A stretch of DNA of 64,000 nucleotides, from the NCBI GenBank assembly GCA_966250385.1, contig CBINHC010000005.1, forward strand, positions 1 through 64,000. The letters are read 5' to 3'. Source of the DNA: DASWTL01 sp966250385 (GTDB lineage: Bacteria > Bacteroidota > Bacteroidia > Sphingobacteriales > Sphingobacteriaceae). Numbering within the stretch: the stretch's first letter is position 1; every line of letters begins with the position of its first letter. Positions 50,774 to 60,251 of this stretch are shown in pieces. The notes under the pieces were generated by a model. It had not been told where the DNA came from. It did no database searches and was given only the letters and a program-made list of their open reading frames with translations. The translations under genes were made by a program, and so were the position numbers.

Positions 50774-51586
50774 ATGAAAGAAGAATTTTTGCACCATATC
50801 TGGGAAAAGCAACACCATGTTGAGTCGGTACCCTCGAATTCCGAGATCGCCCGCTGGGCATTGCAGCTGATCAACCTGCTGTACCCGGAGCATGGTAAAA
50901 AGGAATTTTTTACGCCGCTGGAGGTCCGCGTTGAGTTCCAGGTCCTGGAACAGTCCCTCCGCAAAATACTGAAGAACACCACCGCCTGCAGCGGCTGTGA
51001 TTATTCGGAAAAGGCGGGCGAATTCTTTGATTCCATCGAGTCCCTGTACGAAACGCTGAATACCGATGTAACCGCGGCACTCCTGGGAGACCCCGCCGCA
51101 AAATCAGAATTCGAGGTCATCAGGGCCTATCCGGGCTTCTTCGCCATCTGCTTTTACCGGATCGCCCACCAGCTGCTTCGGCAGGGCATCCAGCTGTTAC
51201 CCCGGATCCTGACCGAATATGCCCATTCACTGACTGGTATAGATATCCACCCCGGTGCCCGCATCGGCCGGTTCTTCTTTATTGACCACGGCACGGGGAC
51301 CGTCATCGGCGAGACCTGCCACATCGGCGATCATGTCAAGCTGTACCAGGGAGTTACCCTGGGTGCGCTGAGCGTGGATAAGAGCATGGCTTCCCGGAAG
51401 CGCCATCCGACTGTGGAAGACCACGTGGTCATCTACTCCGGTGCGACCATACTCGGCGGTGAGACCGTTGTAGGGCATCACAGCATTATCGGCGGAAACG
51501 TCTGGCTGACCAAGAGCGTCCCGCCCGGATCGACCGTCTATCACACCCCGTCCATAAAGGTCCTTGAAGGACAAATCGAAAAATAA
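50774..51586 (+). CDS. cysE: Serine O-acetyltransferase
   Basis: Acetylates serine with acetyl-CoA, committing it to cysteine synthesis. The 270-residue protein has the N-terminal helical domain (about 1-140) with the family segment DPAAKSEFEVIRAYPGFFAICFYRIAHQLL. A left-handed hexapeptide beta-helix follows: GIDIHPGARIGRFFFIDHGTGTVIGETCHIGDHVKLYQGVTLGA, including catalytic H and D. The C-terminal tail after VPPGSTVYHTPSIKVLEG is short. It is followed 4 nt later by cysM, so the two steps are coexpressed. The feedback-binding tail is not obvious. Confidence 0.94.
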   Translation: MKEEFLHHIWEKQHHVESVPSNSEIARWALQLINLLYPEHGKKEFFTPLEVRVEFQVLEQSLRKILKNTTACSGCDYSEKAGEFFDSIESLYETLNTDVTAALLGDPAAKSEFEVIRAYPGFFAICFYRIAHQLLRQGIQLLPRILTEYAHSLTGIDIHPGARIGRFFFIDHGTGTVIGETCHIGDHVKLYQGVTLGALSVDKSMASRKRHPTVEDHVVIYSGATILGGETVVGHHSIIGGNVWLTKSVPPGSTVYHTPSIKVLEGQIEK

Positions 51587-51590
51587 TCAC

Positions 51591-52463
51591 ATGACAGGAA
51601 TTCTTGACATTGTAGGAAATACTCCGCTGGTGGAGCTGAAAACCCTGAGCCCCTCTCCCGGCGTAAAAATGCTGGCCAAACTTGAAGGAAACAATCCCGG
51701 TGGAAGTGTTAAGGACCGGCCGGCTCTTAACATGATCCGCAGTGCAATGGAACGGGGTGATGTAAAGAGCGGAACGCGGCTGATCGAGGCAACCAGCGGA
51801 AACACCGGAATCGCCCTGGCCATGATCGCCCGGCTTTTCGATCTGCAGATCGAACTGGTCATGCCGGCAAGCTCCACGAGGGAACGCACCCTGACCATGG
51901 AAGCCTACGGCGCGACGGTAACGTTGCTTGACAATATTGAGGTTTGCCGGGATTACGCGGAGGAAAAAGCGAGGACGGGAGACTACTTTCTGCTGAACCA
52001 GTTCGCAAACCCGGACAACTACATGGCTCACTATAAGACCACAGGACCCGAGATCTGGCGGGATACCGCGGGAAGCATTACCCACTTTGTAAGTTCCATG
52101 GGAACGACCGGCACGATTATGGGATGCTCCCGCTACTTCAAGGAACAGAATCCGGGCATTACCATTATCGGCTGTCAGCCAACCGAAGAATCGTCGATAC
52201 CCGGTATCAGGCGCTGGCCGGAGGAATACCTACCCCGTATCTATGAACCGGAAAGAGTCGACCGGATCATGGACGTTTCCCAGGAAGAGGCCGTCGCCAT
52301 GACCCGGAGACTGGCCCGGGAAGAAGGTATCTTCGCGGGAATGAGCAGCGGCGGGGCAGCATCCGCAGCAGTCCGCATCGCTTCGGAGCTGGATTCAGGC
52401 GTCGTTGTCTTTGTGGTTTGTGACCGCGGCGACCGCTACCTCAGCAGCGCGCTCTTCGGGTAG
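51591..52463 (+). CDS. cysM: Cysteine synthase B (O-acetylserine sulfhydrylase)
   Basis: PLP enzyme joining O-acetylserine and sulfide (or thiosulfate) to make cysteine. The 290-residue product shows ILDIVGNTPLVEL, LEGNNPGGSVKDRPALNMI with the PLP lysine, EATSGNTGIALAMIA, SSMGTTGTIMGCSRYFKE and GMSSGGAASAAVRI. The NPGGSVKDRPA and RRWPEEY features favour CysM over CysK. ATG 51591 starts 4 nt after cysE; in-frame ATG 51564 would overlap it. cysE-cysM is a two-gene cysteine operon. Confidence 0.92.
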   Translation: MTGILDIVGNTPLVELKTLSPSPGVKMLAKLEGNNPGGSVKDRPALNMIRSAMERGDVKSGTRLIEATSGNTGIALAMIARLFDLQIELVMPASSTRERTLTMEAYGATVTLLDNIEVCRDYAEEKARTGDYFLLNQFANPDNYMAHYKTTGPEIWRDTAGSITHFVSSMGTTGTIMGCSRYFKEQNPGITIIGCQPTEESSIPGIRRWPEEYLPRIYEPERVDRIMDVSQEEAVAMTRRLAREEGIFAGMSSGGAASAAVRIASELDSGVVVFVVCDRGDRYLSSALFG

Positions 52464-52475
52464 CCGCAGGGGCAG

Positions 52476-53036
52476 CTACCGTTCAGCTGGTTCATCGGTC
52501 CGGATCCGCTGGACCAGCCAGAGGAATTCCGCAATGAACGTATCAATACTGGCGTTGAATGTGCCGTCCAGCAGGTTTCCGGCGGCATCGAAACGCTTGT
52601 CAACGTGCCCGGTCACCAGCATATAGGGAGAACAGATCCCGAAAAGGGCATTGATCAGCAATTGCAGGGACTGCGTTGCGCGCATCCCGCCCATGGCCCC
52701 GGTGGAGGCGGTCACAATGCCGAAAGCCTTGTGGAATTGCTTCGGAAAATGATCGAACATGTTTTTCATTGCCGGCGTGTAACTGCCGTTGTATTCAGGC
52801 GTCACCAGGATAAAACCGTCGGCATCATGAATCCGCTGTGCAGCCGGTCTAAGCGCCTCGGGGGCTTTTTCCGGAGAGGTGAACACACGTTCCAGCAGCG
52901 GAAACGGGAATTCCCGGACATCAAGAATCTGCACCTGGTGGGACGTCCTTTCTTTCAGTATTTTCTCCAGGAACAACGCCAGGCGGAATGTTACACTCTC
53001 TTTCCGGGGACTTCCTGATACAATTTCGATCTTCAT
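52476..53036 (-). CDS. NADPH-dependent FMN reductase family protein
   Basis: A 186-residue flavodoxin-like reductase. The N-terminal EIVSGSPRKESVTFRLA binds FMN phosphate, FILVTPEYNGSYTPAMKNMFDHFP is the second FMN motif, and STGAMGGMRATQSLQLLI the third. It probably reduces FMN, quinones or azo compounds with NAD(P)H. It is convergent with cysM (12-nt gap) and has an exact -7 box 24 nt upstream. Confidence 0.9.
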   Translation of the reverse strand: MKIEIVSGSPRKESVTFRLALFLEKILKERTSHQVQILDVREFPFPLLERVFTSPEKAPEALRPAAQRIHDADGFILVTPEYNGSYTPAMKNMFDHFPKQFHKAFGIVTASTGAMGGMRATQSLQLLINALFGICSPYMLVTGHVDKRFDAAGNLLDGTFNASIDTFIAEFLWLVQRIRTDEPAER

Positions 53037-53060
53037 TAATAATCCTGTTTAAGTACAGCG

Positions 53061-53068
53061 CAAAATTA
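53061..53068 (-). promoter_or_regulatory. -7 box (TAATTTTG) of FMN reductase gene
   Basis: Exact TAnnTTTG on the minus strand, 24 nt before the ATG at 53036. No convincing -33 TTTG. Confidence 0.45.
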
Positions 53069-53185
53069 ATACGCAATCTGAGAAAAGACGTCCGTTTTAA
53101 ATCATATTCATTCCCCATACCCCGCGGGAAGCAAAACATTTTCGGCTTTACCGGAATTAAGTAGAAGTCCTAACCCATCTACTTT

Positions 53186-54955
53186 ATGTATACACTCGGA
53201 ATTAATGCCGTCTTCCACGATTCGGCGGCATGCATCATAAAAGACGGAAAACTACTTGCCGCAGCGGAAGACGAACGGTTTACCCATATCAAGCACGGAA
53301 AGCGGCCGCTGCCTTTTTCAACCTGGGAACTCCCCTTTCACGCGATTAACTACTGCCTCGAAGTCGCCGGCATCCACCTCTCCGAGGTCGACCATATCGC
53401 CTATTCGTTTGATCCGGAGCTGCTGACCGGCAGTCATTCGGGGCATCAGACCATCCCGATCCCGTTCTGCCAGGACGGTGGCAATCCGTCCGCTGAATGG
53501 CTGAACCCCTGGGATCCCCTGTTTCTCTCATCCGTCATCAATGCGCCGAGGCAGCTGGTGGACGGTTTCCCGCACCATCTCCAGAAGCGTTTTATCGGCG
53601 CCAAACCGCTGAAAGCGAAATGGCACTTCGTCGAACACCACCTGGCCCACGCAGCCAGCGCCTTTCACCCGTCACCTTTCACCCGGGCGGCCGTGATGAC
53701 CATGGACGGGCGGGGTGAACTGGCCACTACGACCTATAGCATAGGGAACGGTACCGGGCTCACGCGAATCGGGCAGGTCGACATGCCGCATTCGCTGGGG
53801 TTGCTCTATGAACGGGTGACCACATACCTGGGGTTCCTGCATTCGTCCGATGAATATAAGGTCATGGCGCTCGCATCATACGGAAAACCGGAGTTTGTAA
53901 AGGATTTCCGGGAAATCGTTCAGCTGGGAGCCGGCGGCCAGTACCGGATTGCCGATGAGCGCCTGGAAGAACGGTTCGGACCTGCCAGGCTGCGGCATGA
54001 ACCGTTCACCGCCCATCATTTCAATATTGCCTATTCCCTGCAGAAGGTGCTGGAAGAATCCGTCCTGGAGATCACGAAGTGGCTCCGGGCAGAAACCGGC
54101 TCGGAAAACCTGTGCCTGGCGGGCGGAGTCGCATTGAACTGCGTGCTGAACGCCCGGATCCGTGACTTCAGCGGGTTTAAGAACGTCTGGGTACAACCGG
54201 CCTCGGGGGATTCGGGAACCGCGCTTGGCGCTGCCCTTTGGGTAGATGCCCGGGAAAGGCAGACCGATACGAAGGACTTCGTGATGGACCATGCCTACTG
54301 GGGCCCCGAGTACAATGAGGAAAGCATTGAGAAATTCCTGAAATGGGCCAAGCTTCCATACCGCAAGCTATCCGACGTAGCTGAAGAGACGGCGGAGATC
54401 CTCGCGCAGAACAAGATCATCGGCTGGTTTCAGGGGCGTATGGAATACGGCCCGCGGGCACTGGGAAGCCGCTCCATTCTTGCTTCCCCGATTCATCCGG
54501 ACATGCAGGCCCGTCTGAACGAGGTAAAGGACCGGGAGGATTTCCGGCCGGTGGCCCCGGTGGTTCTCGAAGAGGATGCGGGCGACTGGTTCGAGAATGC
54601 CGACCGGTCACCGTTCATGTTGTTCGTCCATCATGTCCGGGAAGAAAAGGCGGACCAGATCCCCGCTGTGCGTCATGTGGACGGCACTGCGCGGATCCAG
54701 ACGGTCAATGAAGGGCAGCACCCGGAATACTACCGGCTGCTGAAAGCGTTCAAAAGGCTGACCGGGGTTCCGGTCCTGGTCAACACGTCCTTCAACACCC
54801 TGGGCAAACCGATCGTCTGCAGCCCGAGGGACGCCATTGAATGCTTCTTTTCCTCGCCTTTTGATGCGCTGGTGATCGGCTCATTCCTGATCGAAAAGCA
54901 GGTTGCCGAAAAACCCGAGACGGATCCATCATTACTGAACGAACTGGAGGGTTAA
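53186..54955 (+). CDS. NodU/TobZ-type carbamoyltransferase
   Basis: Transfers a carbamoyl group from carbamoyl phosphate (via carbamoyl-adenylate) to a hydroxyl, usually of a sugar or antibiotic. The 589-residue protein has the Kae1-like N-terminal domain (INAVFHDSAACIIKDGKLLAAAEDERF, FVEHHLAHAASAF with H151/H152/H155, VMTMDGRGE) and GGVALNCVLN and GDSGTALGAALW. A YrdC-like C-terminal domain follows (GRMEYGPRALGSRSIL, DFRPVAPVVL, LVNTSFNTLGKPIV). It begins the plus-strand half of the glycan locus and is 3 nt from a GT2 gene. Confidence 0.93.
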   Translation: MYTLGINAVFHDSAACIIKDGKLLAAAEDERFTHIKHGKRPLPFSTWELPFHAINYCLEVAGIHLSEVDHIAYSFDPELLTGSHSGHQTIPIPFCQDGGNPSAEWLNPWDPLFLSSVINAPRQLVDGFPHHLQKRFIGAKPLKAKWHFVEHHLAHAASAFHPSPFTRAAVMTMDGRGELATTTYSIGNGTGLTRIGQVDMPHSLGLLYERVTTYLGFLHSSDEYKVMALASYGKPEFVKDFREIVQLGAGGQYRIADERLEERFGPARLRHEPFTAHHFNIAYSLQKVLEESVLEITKWLRAETGSENLCLAGGVALNCVLNARIRDFSGFKNVWVQPASGDSGTALGAALWVDARERQTDTKDFVMDHAYWGPEYNEESIEKFLKWAKLPYRKLSDVAEETAEILAQNKIIGWFQGRMEYGPRALGSRSILASPIHPDMQARLNEVKDREDFRPVAPVVLEEDAGDWFENADRSPFMLFVHHVREEKADQIPAVRHVDGTARIQTVNEGQHPEYYRLLKAFKRLTGVPVLVNTSFNTLGKPIVCSPRDAIECFFSSPFDALVIGSFLIEKQVAEKPETDPSLLNELEG

Positions 54956-54958
54956 GAC

Positions 54959-55921
54959 TTGAAGATCAGCGTAATTATCCCGACTTATAACCGCCCAGGC
55001 CTACTTCAGAACTGCCTGGAGGCGCTGCTTGAACAGTCCTTCGGAAAAGCGGATTATGAGATCATCGTGGTCAGCGACGGCCCGGACAGCAGGACGGAGC
55101 GACTTGTCAGCTCCCTTGCGGACCGGACTCCGGCAAACCTGAAATACCTGGCGACCAGGCGCAAGGGCGGTCCGGCCGCAGCCAGGAACCTGGGCTGGAT
55201 CCAGTCGTCCTCGGAACTGATCGCCTTTACGGACGATGACACCGTCCCGGACAGGAACTGGCTCACCAACATCTGGAATCATTATCACCAGGAAGAGCTG
55301 ATCGCTTTCACCGGCCGGGTGATCGTGCCCCTTCCGAGCCGGCCCACCGACTACGAACGCAACGTCTACAACCTGGAAACGGCGGAATTCGTTACGGCAA
55401 ACTGCGTGTGTACCAAGACAGCGTTGATCCGGGTCGGCGGCTTTGACGAACGTTTCCGGATGGCCTGGCGGGAAGACAGCGACCTTCATTTCAAGCTCAT
55501 CCAGCACGACATACCCATTAAAAAAATCCATGCCGTCGTGATCCACCCCGTACGCCAGGCGCCGTGGGGAATCAGTATCAGGGAACAAAAAAAGGGCGTG
55601 TTCAACGCCCTGCTGTATAAAAAGTACCCGCGCCTTTACCGTCAGCGCATCAAACCGGTACCGTCCTGGAACTATTACGTGATGCTGTTCTCTTTCCTGA
55701 CCATCCCGCCGGCGCTGATCCTGGGAAGACCTGATATCGCCCTGGGGGCATTCGGTGTCTGGATGATCCTGCTGATCGCCTTTGTCCGCAAACGGCTCAA
55801 GGAGACTTCCCGGGCGCCGGACCATGTCGCCGAGATGGTCATCACCTCGATGATCATACCCTTCGCCGCCCTGTACTGGCAGTTCTACGGTGCCTGGAAG
55901 TTCCGGGTGCTGTTCATCTGA
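54959..55921 (+). CDS. Glycosyltransferase family 2
   Basis: A 320-residue GT2 enzyme. The GT-A domain (about 1-235) has ISVIIPTYNRPGLLQNCLEAL, VVSDGPDSRTE, the DDD motif in AFTDDDTVPDRNW, and the acceptor-side WREDSDLHFKL. Two C-terminal helices (about 240-275 and 290-312) anchor it in the membrane. The start is TTG 54959, supported by a GGAGG ribosome-binding site 9 nt upstream (within the carbamoyltransferase 3' end) and a 3-nt gap. Tight coupling suggests both enzymes act on the same glycan. Confidence 0.9.
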   Translation: MKISVIIPTYNRPGLLQNCLEALLEQSFGKADYEIIVVSDGPDSRTERLVSSLADRTPANLKYLATRRKGGPAAARNLGWIQSSSELIAFTDDDTVPDRNWLTNIWNHYHQEELIAFTGRVIVPLPSRPTDYERNVYNLETAEFVTANCVCTKTALIRVGGFDERFRMAWREDSDLHFKLIQHDIPIKKIHAVVIHPVRQAPWGISIREQKKGVFNALLYKKYPRLYRQRIKPVPSWNYYVMLFSFLTIPPALILGRPDIALGAFGVWMILLIAFVRKRLKETSRAPDHVAEMVITSMIIPFAALYWQFYGAWKFRVLFI

Positions 55922-56164
55922 TCAAAAGGTCCCCAGCGATTCCGGGTTCCGGTCCTGGTAGCCCCACTCCCGGTCGGGACCGAGTGAAGGTCCGGTGTAC
56001 CGGCCGTATTTCAGGATGCTGTATACCATCCACAGCAGCAGGACCGGTGAAAAGGAAAACAGCAGCAACACGACCGGGAGCGAAATACCGGCGTACAGGA
56101 GGGTGACATAGCCCGCCAGGTAAATGCTGGTCAGAGCGATTGAGCATGCGGGGTTCCGGAACAT
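55922..56164 (-). CDS. Small membrane protein, 80 aa
   Basis: An 80-residue product with two hydrophobic segments (SIALTSIYLAGYVTLLYAG and LPVVLLLFSFSPVLLLWMVYSIL) and a polar tail (KYGRYTGPSLGPDREWGYQD). The proline-rich loop and aromatic tail look like a genuine small membrane protein, but I do not recognise it. It abuts the GT2 stop on the opposite strand. A GTATAAACG lies upstream but no exact promoter box. Confidence 0.6.
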   Translation of the reverse strand: MFRNPACSIALTSIYLAGYVTLLYAGISLPVVLLLFSFSPVLLLWMVYSILKYGRYTGPSLGPDREWGYQDRNPESLGTF

Positions 56165-56279
56165 AGACGGCGCGTTTATACCAGATAAACTTTTGGCAAA
56201 AGCGGTTGTTTCAGCATAGCGAAAACAACCTCACAACATCATTCATAATCAACCTTAGTCCATAAAAAGAAGTCCGCTA

Positions 56280-56741
56280 ATGAAGATCACAAGTGCATTT
56301 GAACACAACCGGGAAATCCCGGTTACCTACACCTGTCTGGGCCCCAACATCAGCCCGCCGCTAAGCTTTGAAGATTTGCCGGAAGGCACCCGGAGCCTCG
56401 CCCTGATCTTTGAAGATACCGATGCGACTCCGCGTCCCTGGGTCCACTGGATGGTCTTCAATATTCCCCCGACGACCACGCGGGTTCAGGAAGGAACCAT
56501 TCCGGAGGGCGGAACCGAAGGCCTGGCCAACAACCATACATTTGGTTATGAGGGTCCCTGCCCGCGGTATTTTCACGGGACCCATCACTACTGGCTGCGG
56601 GTGTATGCGCTGGATGTCGTGCTTGATCTTCCGGCAGCTTCCGAACGGGAAGCGGTCGAGGAAATGATGCAGGGCCACATCCTGGAAGAAGCGGAGCTTT
56701 TGGGTTTATGCACACGGCCGGCCGATCTGGCGGAAGAATAA
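56280..56741 (+). CDS. YbhB/YbcL family (PEBP) protein
   Basis: A 153-residue phosphatidylethanolamine-binding-protein fold. Family motifs are clear: VTYTCLGPNISPPLSFEDLPEGTRSLALI, EDTDATPRPWVHWMVFNIP with the conserved D and H of the ligand pocket, GYEGPCPRYFHGTHHYWLRVYALD. The bacterial role is unsettled. It is 7 nt upstream of the GT9 gene and so coexpressed with glycan genes, suggesting a phospho-ligand link, though this may be incidental. Confidence 0.92.
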   Translation: MKITSAFEHNREIPVTYTCLGPNISPPLSFEDLPEGTRSLALIFEDTDATPRPWVHWMVFNIPPTTTRVQEGTIPEGGTEGLANNHTFGYEGPCPRYFHGTHHYWLRVYALDVVLDLPAASEREAVEEMMQGHILEEAELLGLCTRPADLAEE

Positions 56742-56748
56742 CCGGCCC

Positions 56749-57849
56749 ATGAAAAAGATTGCGGTTCTGCGAGCGAATGCCCTGGGTGATTTCATTTTCA
56801 TTCTCCCGGCCCTGCAGGCTCTCAGGGATTCCTTTCCCGGTGCCGAGATCATCCTGCTGGGCAAGCCGTGGCATCAGTCATTCCTGACAGGAAGGACTGT
56901 TCCGGTCGACCGGGTGATCGTCGTTCCGCCATACCCGGGAGTCGGCGAACCGGAAGACTACCGGCCGGATCCGGCTGTGAACGCCGCCTTTTTCACTGCC
57001 ATGGCCCTGGAAAACTTCGACCTGGCCATTCAGCTGCATGGCGGGGGCAGGAACTCCAACCCGTTCGTCCGGCGCCTTGGCGCAAAAAAGACCGTCGGCC
57101 TGAAAACTCCCGACGCCGAGGGGCTGGATGTGAACGTTTCCTACGTCTATCATTTCAATGAGACCCTCCGGTACCTGGAGGTCGTGGCAGCTGCGGGTGC
57201 CCGTCCCCGCATGTATATCCCGAAACTTGATCCGATCTGTTCCGACCTGGACGAGGCAGCCGGGGCGCTCGATAACCCGGAGCATCTGCCGCTGGCCGTG
57301 GTACACCCCGGGGCGACGGATATCCGGAGAAGGTGGCCTTCCGGAAAGTTTGCGCGCATCGCCGACCAGCTGACCGATGCGGGTTACCTGGTCTGTATCA
57401 CCGGCACCCCGGCGGAAGCTGAAGTCGCGGCGGCGGTCGTGAGGCAGGCTTCAAATCCGCTTCGTATCCGAAACCTGTGCGGAACCCTTTCACTCGGAGG
57501 ACTGACCGGACTGCTTTCCATGGCAGCCCTGATGATTTCCAATGACACCGGGCCGCTGCATCTTGCCCGGGCGCTGGATACCCCGACTGTCGGACTCTTC
57601 TGGTGCATCAACAGCATTACCGGTCTTTCCATGGTCACCGATTTGCACCGTACCCATGTTTCGTGGCAGTTCTGCTGCCCGACCTGCGGTTTATCCCCCC
57701 AACACTTTGCATCCACTAGGGGGCATTGCATGCATCAGACTTCATTCCTGACCGACATCGCCGAAGACGAGGTCCGTAATTCAGTCCGGGAGCTGATCGC
57801 TATGCTGAACAACGGGTCGGGCGCGGCTGAACCCCGGATGCTGACATAA
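56749..57849 (+). CDS. Glycosyltransferase family 9 (heptosyltransferase-like)
   Basis: A 366-residue GT-B enzyme. The N-terminal domain shows KKIAVLRANALGDFIFILPALQALRDSFP, the C-terminal donor-site domain VVHPGATDIRRRWPSGKFARIADQL and the ISNDTGPLHLARALDTPTVGLFW motif typical of ADP-heptose transferases (WaaC/WaaF type). A cysteine-rich WQFCCPTCG near residue 305 may bind metal. The convergent hldE gene supplies activated heptose, so transfer of heptose onto a glycan or lipid is plausible. PEBP gene and GT9 form one transcript. Confidence 0.88.
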   Translation: MKKIAVLRANALGDFIFILPALQALRDSFPGAEIILLGKPWHQSFLTGRTVPVDRVIVVPPYPGVGEPEDYRPDPAVNAAFFTAMALENFDLAIQLHGGGRNSNPFVRRLGAKKTVGLKTPDAEGLDVNVSYVYHFNETLRYLEVVAAAGARPRMYIPKLDPICSDLDEAAGALDNPEHLPLAVVHPGATDIRRRWPSGKFARIADQLTDAGYLVCITGTPAEAEVAAAVVRQASNPLRIRNLCGTLSLGGLTGLLSMAALMISNDTGPLHLARALDTPTVGLFWCINSITGLSMVTDLHRTHVSWQFCCPTCGLSPQHFASTRGHCMHQTSFLTDIAEDEVRNSVRELIAMLNNGSGAAEPRMLT

Positions 57850-57917
57850 ACGATAACCATGAACGCATAGTCCGCATACCGACCTGAAACAGGCATAACG
57901 TCCCGGCGGTCTTGCCT

Positions 57918-59408
57918 TCAGGCGCGGGAAGTCACTCCGTCCGTTCTTCCGCTGTGAATCCGGTTGATGATCAGGGTCGTCGAATGTTCGGGCATCAGCG
58001 GAAGAAACACGATCTGCCCGCCCGATTCCTCAATAACCCTGGTCTCGGGCAACGTCTCCCGGTTATATTCTCCGCCCTTGACATATATGTCAGGCTGGGC
58101 CGCACGGATCAGTGCCAGGGGCTGGTCCGTACCGTCACTTCCGAAAGGCACCACGTGATCAATGGTACTCAGCCCGCAAAGGACCTCCATACGGTCGCCA
58201 AGGGTGTTGATCGGCCGGTCGCTGCCTTTCAGCCGGCTGATGCTCTCGTCCGTATTAACACCGACGATCAGGATATCGCCCAGTTCTCTGGACCGCTTCA
58301 GCAGGCTCATGTGGCCGCTGTGAAGGATGTCGAAGCAGCCGTTGGTGAAAACGATCTTCTGACCCTGGGCACGGTAGATCTCACAAAGTTTTTTCAGTTC
58401 CGCCGGAGATTCGATCACTTTCTGCTGACCGGCGAAGAAGCTGACGAGCTCAGCGCGGTTGCAGGCAGCGGTCGAATCTTTCCTGACCGCGATTGCGGCG
58501 GCCGCAGTCGCCAGTTCGGCAGCCACCGGCAGGTCCGCCCCGGTCGCCAGGGACAGGGAAAGTGCGCTGATAAAGGTGTCACCGGCCCCGACAACCTTCG
58601 GGGCGGGATCCGGATAGGCGAATGAACGGTAAGCGTACTCGCCATCCTCGTACATGATGGAACCGTCTGCATCCAGCGTCAGGGCGATGACCTTGCCTCC
58701 CGTACGGTCATACAGCAGACGTCCCTTGTCCTGAAACTGAACATCGCGGTGCGAAATCAGCGTCGGGATGTCAAGGATCCTGCAGGCTTCCTGGTAATTG
58801 GGTTTCACCAGCGCCGGACGGAGGATCCTGAAGGCGGTGAGATCCTTGGAATCCACAGCGACGAATCCGGGGTTTCGCTGCTGAAGGGCCGCCAGGCTCT
58901 GAATCACCCGGTCGCTGATTACTCCCCGGTAGTAATCGCCCAGCATGATCATATCGAACCGGTCATACGCACCCCGGAGATAGCGGACCAGCGCTTCTTC
59001 CGTATCGGAGGTAACGGGGTCCTCCGAGCCATGATCGAACCGCGACAGGATCTGCCCCTGCGACATCACGCGGGACTTCACCATCGTCCTGCGGCGCGGG
59101 TCCCGGAATACGCCGGTACAGTCCACCCGGTGCTGTTCCAGGATGCCGACCGCCTTCAATCCGCCTTCATCCGGCCCGATGACCGAGAGGCAGGAAACCT
59201 TTGCGCCCAAAGCACTCAGATTTACGGCAATATTTGCCGCTCCGCCGGCCACATCGGTCCGGGATTCGATCCGGATGACCGGTACCGGCGCTTCCGGCGA
59301 CAGCCGGGTACCCGTGCCTTTCAGGTATGAATCGAGCACGATATCGCCAATAACCAGAACGGCGGTCCCGGCAAATCGTCCGATAGCTTCCTGATAATTC
59401 GAAAACAT
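57918..59408 (-). CDS. hldE: Bifunctional heptose-7-phosphate kinase/ADP transferase HldE
   Basis: Phosphorylates D-glycero-D-manno-heptose-7-phosphate at C1 and later adenylylates heptose-1-phosphate. The 496-residue protein fuses a PfkB kinase (VAGGAANIAVNLSALGA, MLGDYYRGVIS, VGAGDTFISALSLSLA with the catalytic aspartate; about 1-310) to a nucleotidyltransferase domain (VFTNGCFDILHSGHMSLLKRSRELGD, HSGH motif; about 350-496). ATG 59408 starts the kinase domain. gmhA, gmhB and hldD are not in the window. It is the last gene of the minus-strand run GT-SDR-hldE and is convergent with GT9. Confidence 0.92.
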   Translation of the reverse strand: MFSNYQEAIGRFAGTAVLVIGDIVLDSYLKGTGTRLSPEAPVPVIRIESRTDVAGGAANIAVNLSALGAKVSCLSVIGPDEGGLKAVGILEQHRVDCTGVFRDPRRRTMVKSRVMSQGQILSRFDHGSEDPVTSDTEEALVRYLRGAYDRFDMIMLGDYYRGVISDRVIQSLAALQQRNPGFVAVDSKDLTAFRILRPALVKPNYQEACRILDIPTLISHRDVQFQDKGRLLYDRTGGKVIALTLDADGSIMYEDGEYAYRSFAYPDPAPKVVGAGDTFISALSLSLATGADLPVAAELATAAAAIAVRKDSTAACNRAELVSFFAGQQKVIESPAELKKLCEIYRAQGQKIVFTNGCFDILHSGHMSLLKRSRELGDILIVGVNTDESISRLKGSDRPINTLGDRMEVLCGLSTIDHVVPFGSDGTDQPLALIRAAQPDIYVKGGEYNRETLPETRVIEESGGQIVFLPLMPEHSTTLIINRIHSGRTDGVTSRA

Positions 59409-59489
59409 GACATTCAGCTTTAACCGTCTCCACTCCACATGCCGGACCGCCCGGCTCAAACGCATCGGCTAACCCCTAAATCCCGTCTT

Positions 59490-60215
59490 CTAAGGCCATG
59501 AAGTCTCCTGCAGCGGAAGGACCAGGATTTCAGGTACTACAGTATCGGTATCGTCCAGTAAGAGATGCTTTATCTTATTGGCAACATTCTGCGGGTCCTG
59601 AAGTTTGGTCTGATCGAGATCGGGAAAACGATCCAGCAGGAACGGCGTGCGCATGCCGCCGGCGATCAGCCCGGTCACTTTGATATTGAACCGGCGGGCC
59701 TCCGTGAACAGGGCCTGGGTGAAGCCCCGGAGCCCCCATTTGGTGGCGTGGTATACCGAAGCCTCGCTCCATGCGCGCAGGGATGCCGTTGAGATGACAT
59801 TGATAATATGGCCGGCACGCTTCTGCGACATGACCGGCAGGGCGAACTTCGAGGTCAGGAACGGGCCGCGTAAATTGACATTCATGGCCGCATCCCACTC
59901 GGAGACGGACAGTTCCAGGACCGGCTTGGTAAAGTCAATCCCGGCGTTGTTGATCAGGGCGTCCAGGCCGCCGTATGTCCGGCTGATCTCGCCGATCACG
60001 GTTTCAACATTGACAGCGTCGGTCAGGTCCAGCCGGATAAAAGCCGCCTGGCCGCCGGAGGCCCGAATTTCATCGACGACGGTCCGGGCCTTTTCTTCCT
60101 GGATGTCCCCGACCACCACGGTAGCGCCGGCGGCGGCCAAAGTAACGGATATGGCTTTACCGAGCCCCTGGGCTCCGCCGGTGACGAGAACTACTCTTGA
60201 TTCTAGATTTTCCAT
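59490..60215 (-). CDS. Short-chain dehydrogenase/reductase
   Basis: A 241-residue classical SDR. VVLVTGGAQGLGKAISVTLAA binds the cofactor, NNAGIDFTKP is the stabilising NNAG motif, INVISTASLRAWSEASVYHATKWGLRGF contains the catalytic serine and YxxxK, and GGMRTPF the C-terminal loop. The aspartate in VVVGDIQEE predicts NAD preference. It sits between a glycosyltransferase and hldE; oxidation or epimerisation of a sugar intermediate is plausible but unproven. Confidence 0.92.
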   Translation of the reverse strand: MENLESRVVLVTGGAQGLGKAISVTLAAAGATVVVGDIQEEKARTVVDEIRASGGQAAFIRLDLTDAVNVETVIGEISRTYGGLDALINNAGIDFTKPVLELSVSEWDAAMNVNLRGPFLTSKFALPVMSQKRAGHIINVISTASLRAWSEASVYHATKWGLRGFTQALFTEARRFNIKVTGLIAGGMRTPFLLDRFPDLDQTKLQDPQNVANKIKHLLLDDTDTVVPEILVLPLQETSWP

Positions 60216-60251
60216 GTATGTATTGGATGTGATTTGAAGTTTAAGCTGAGT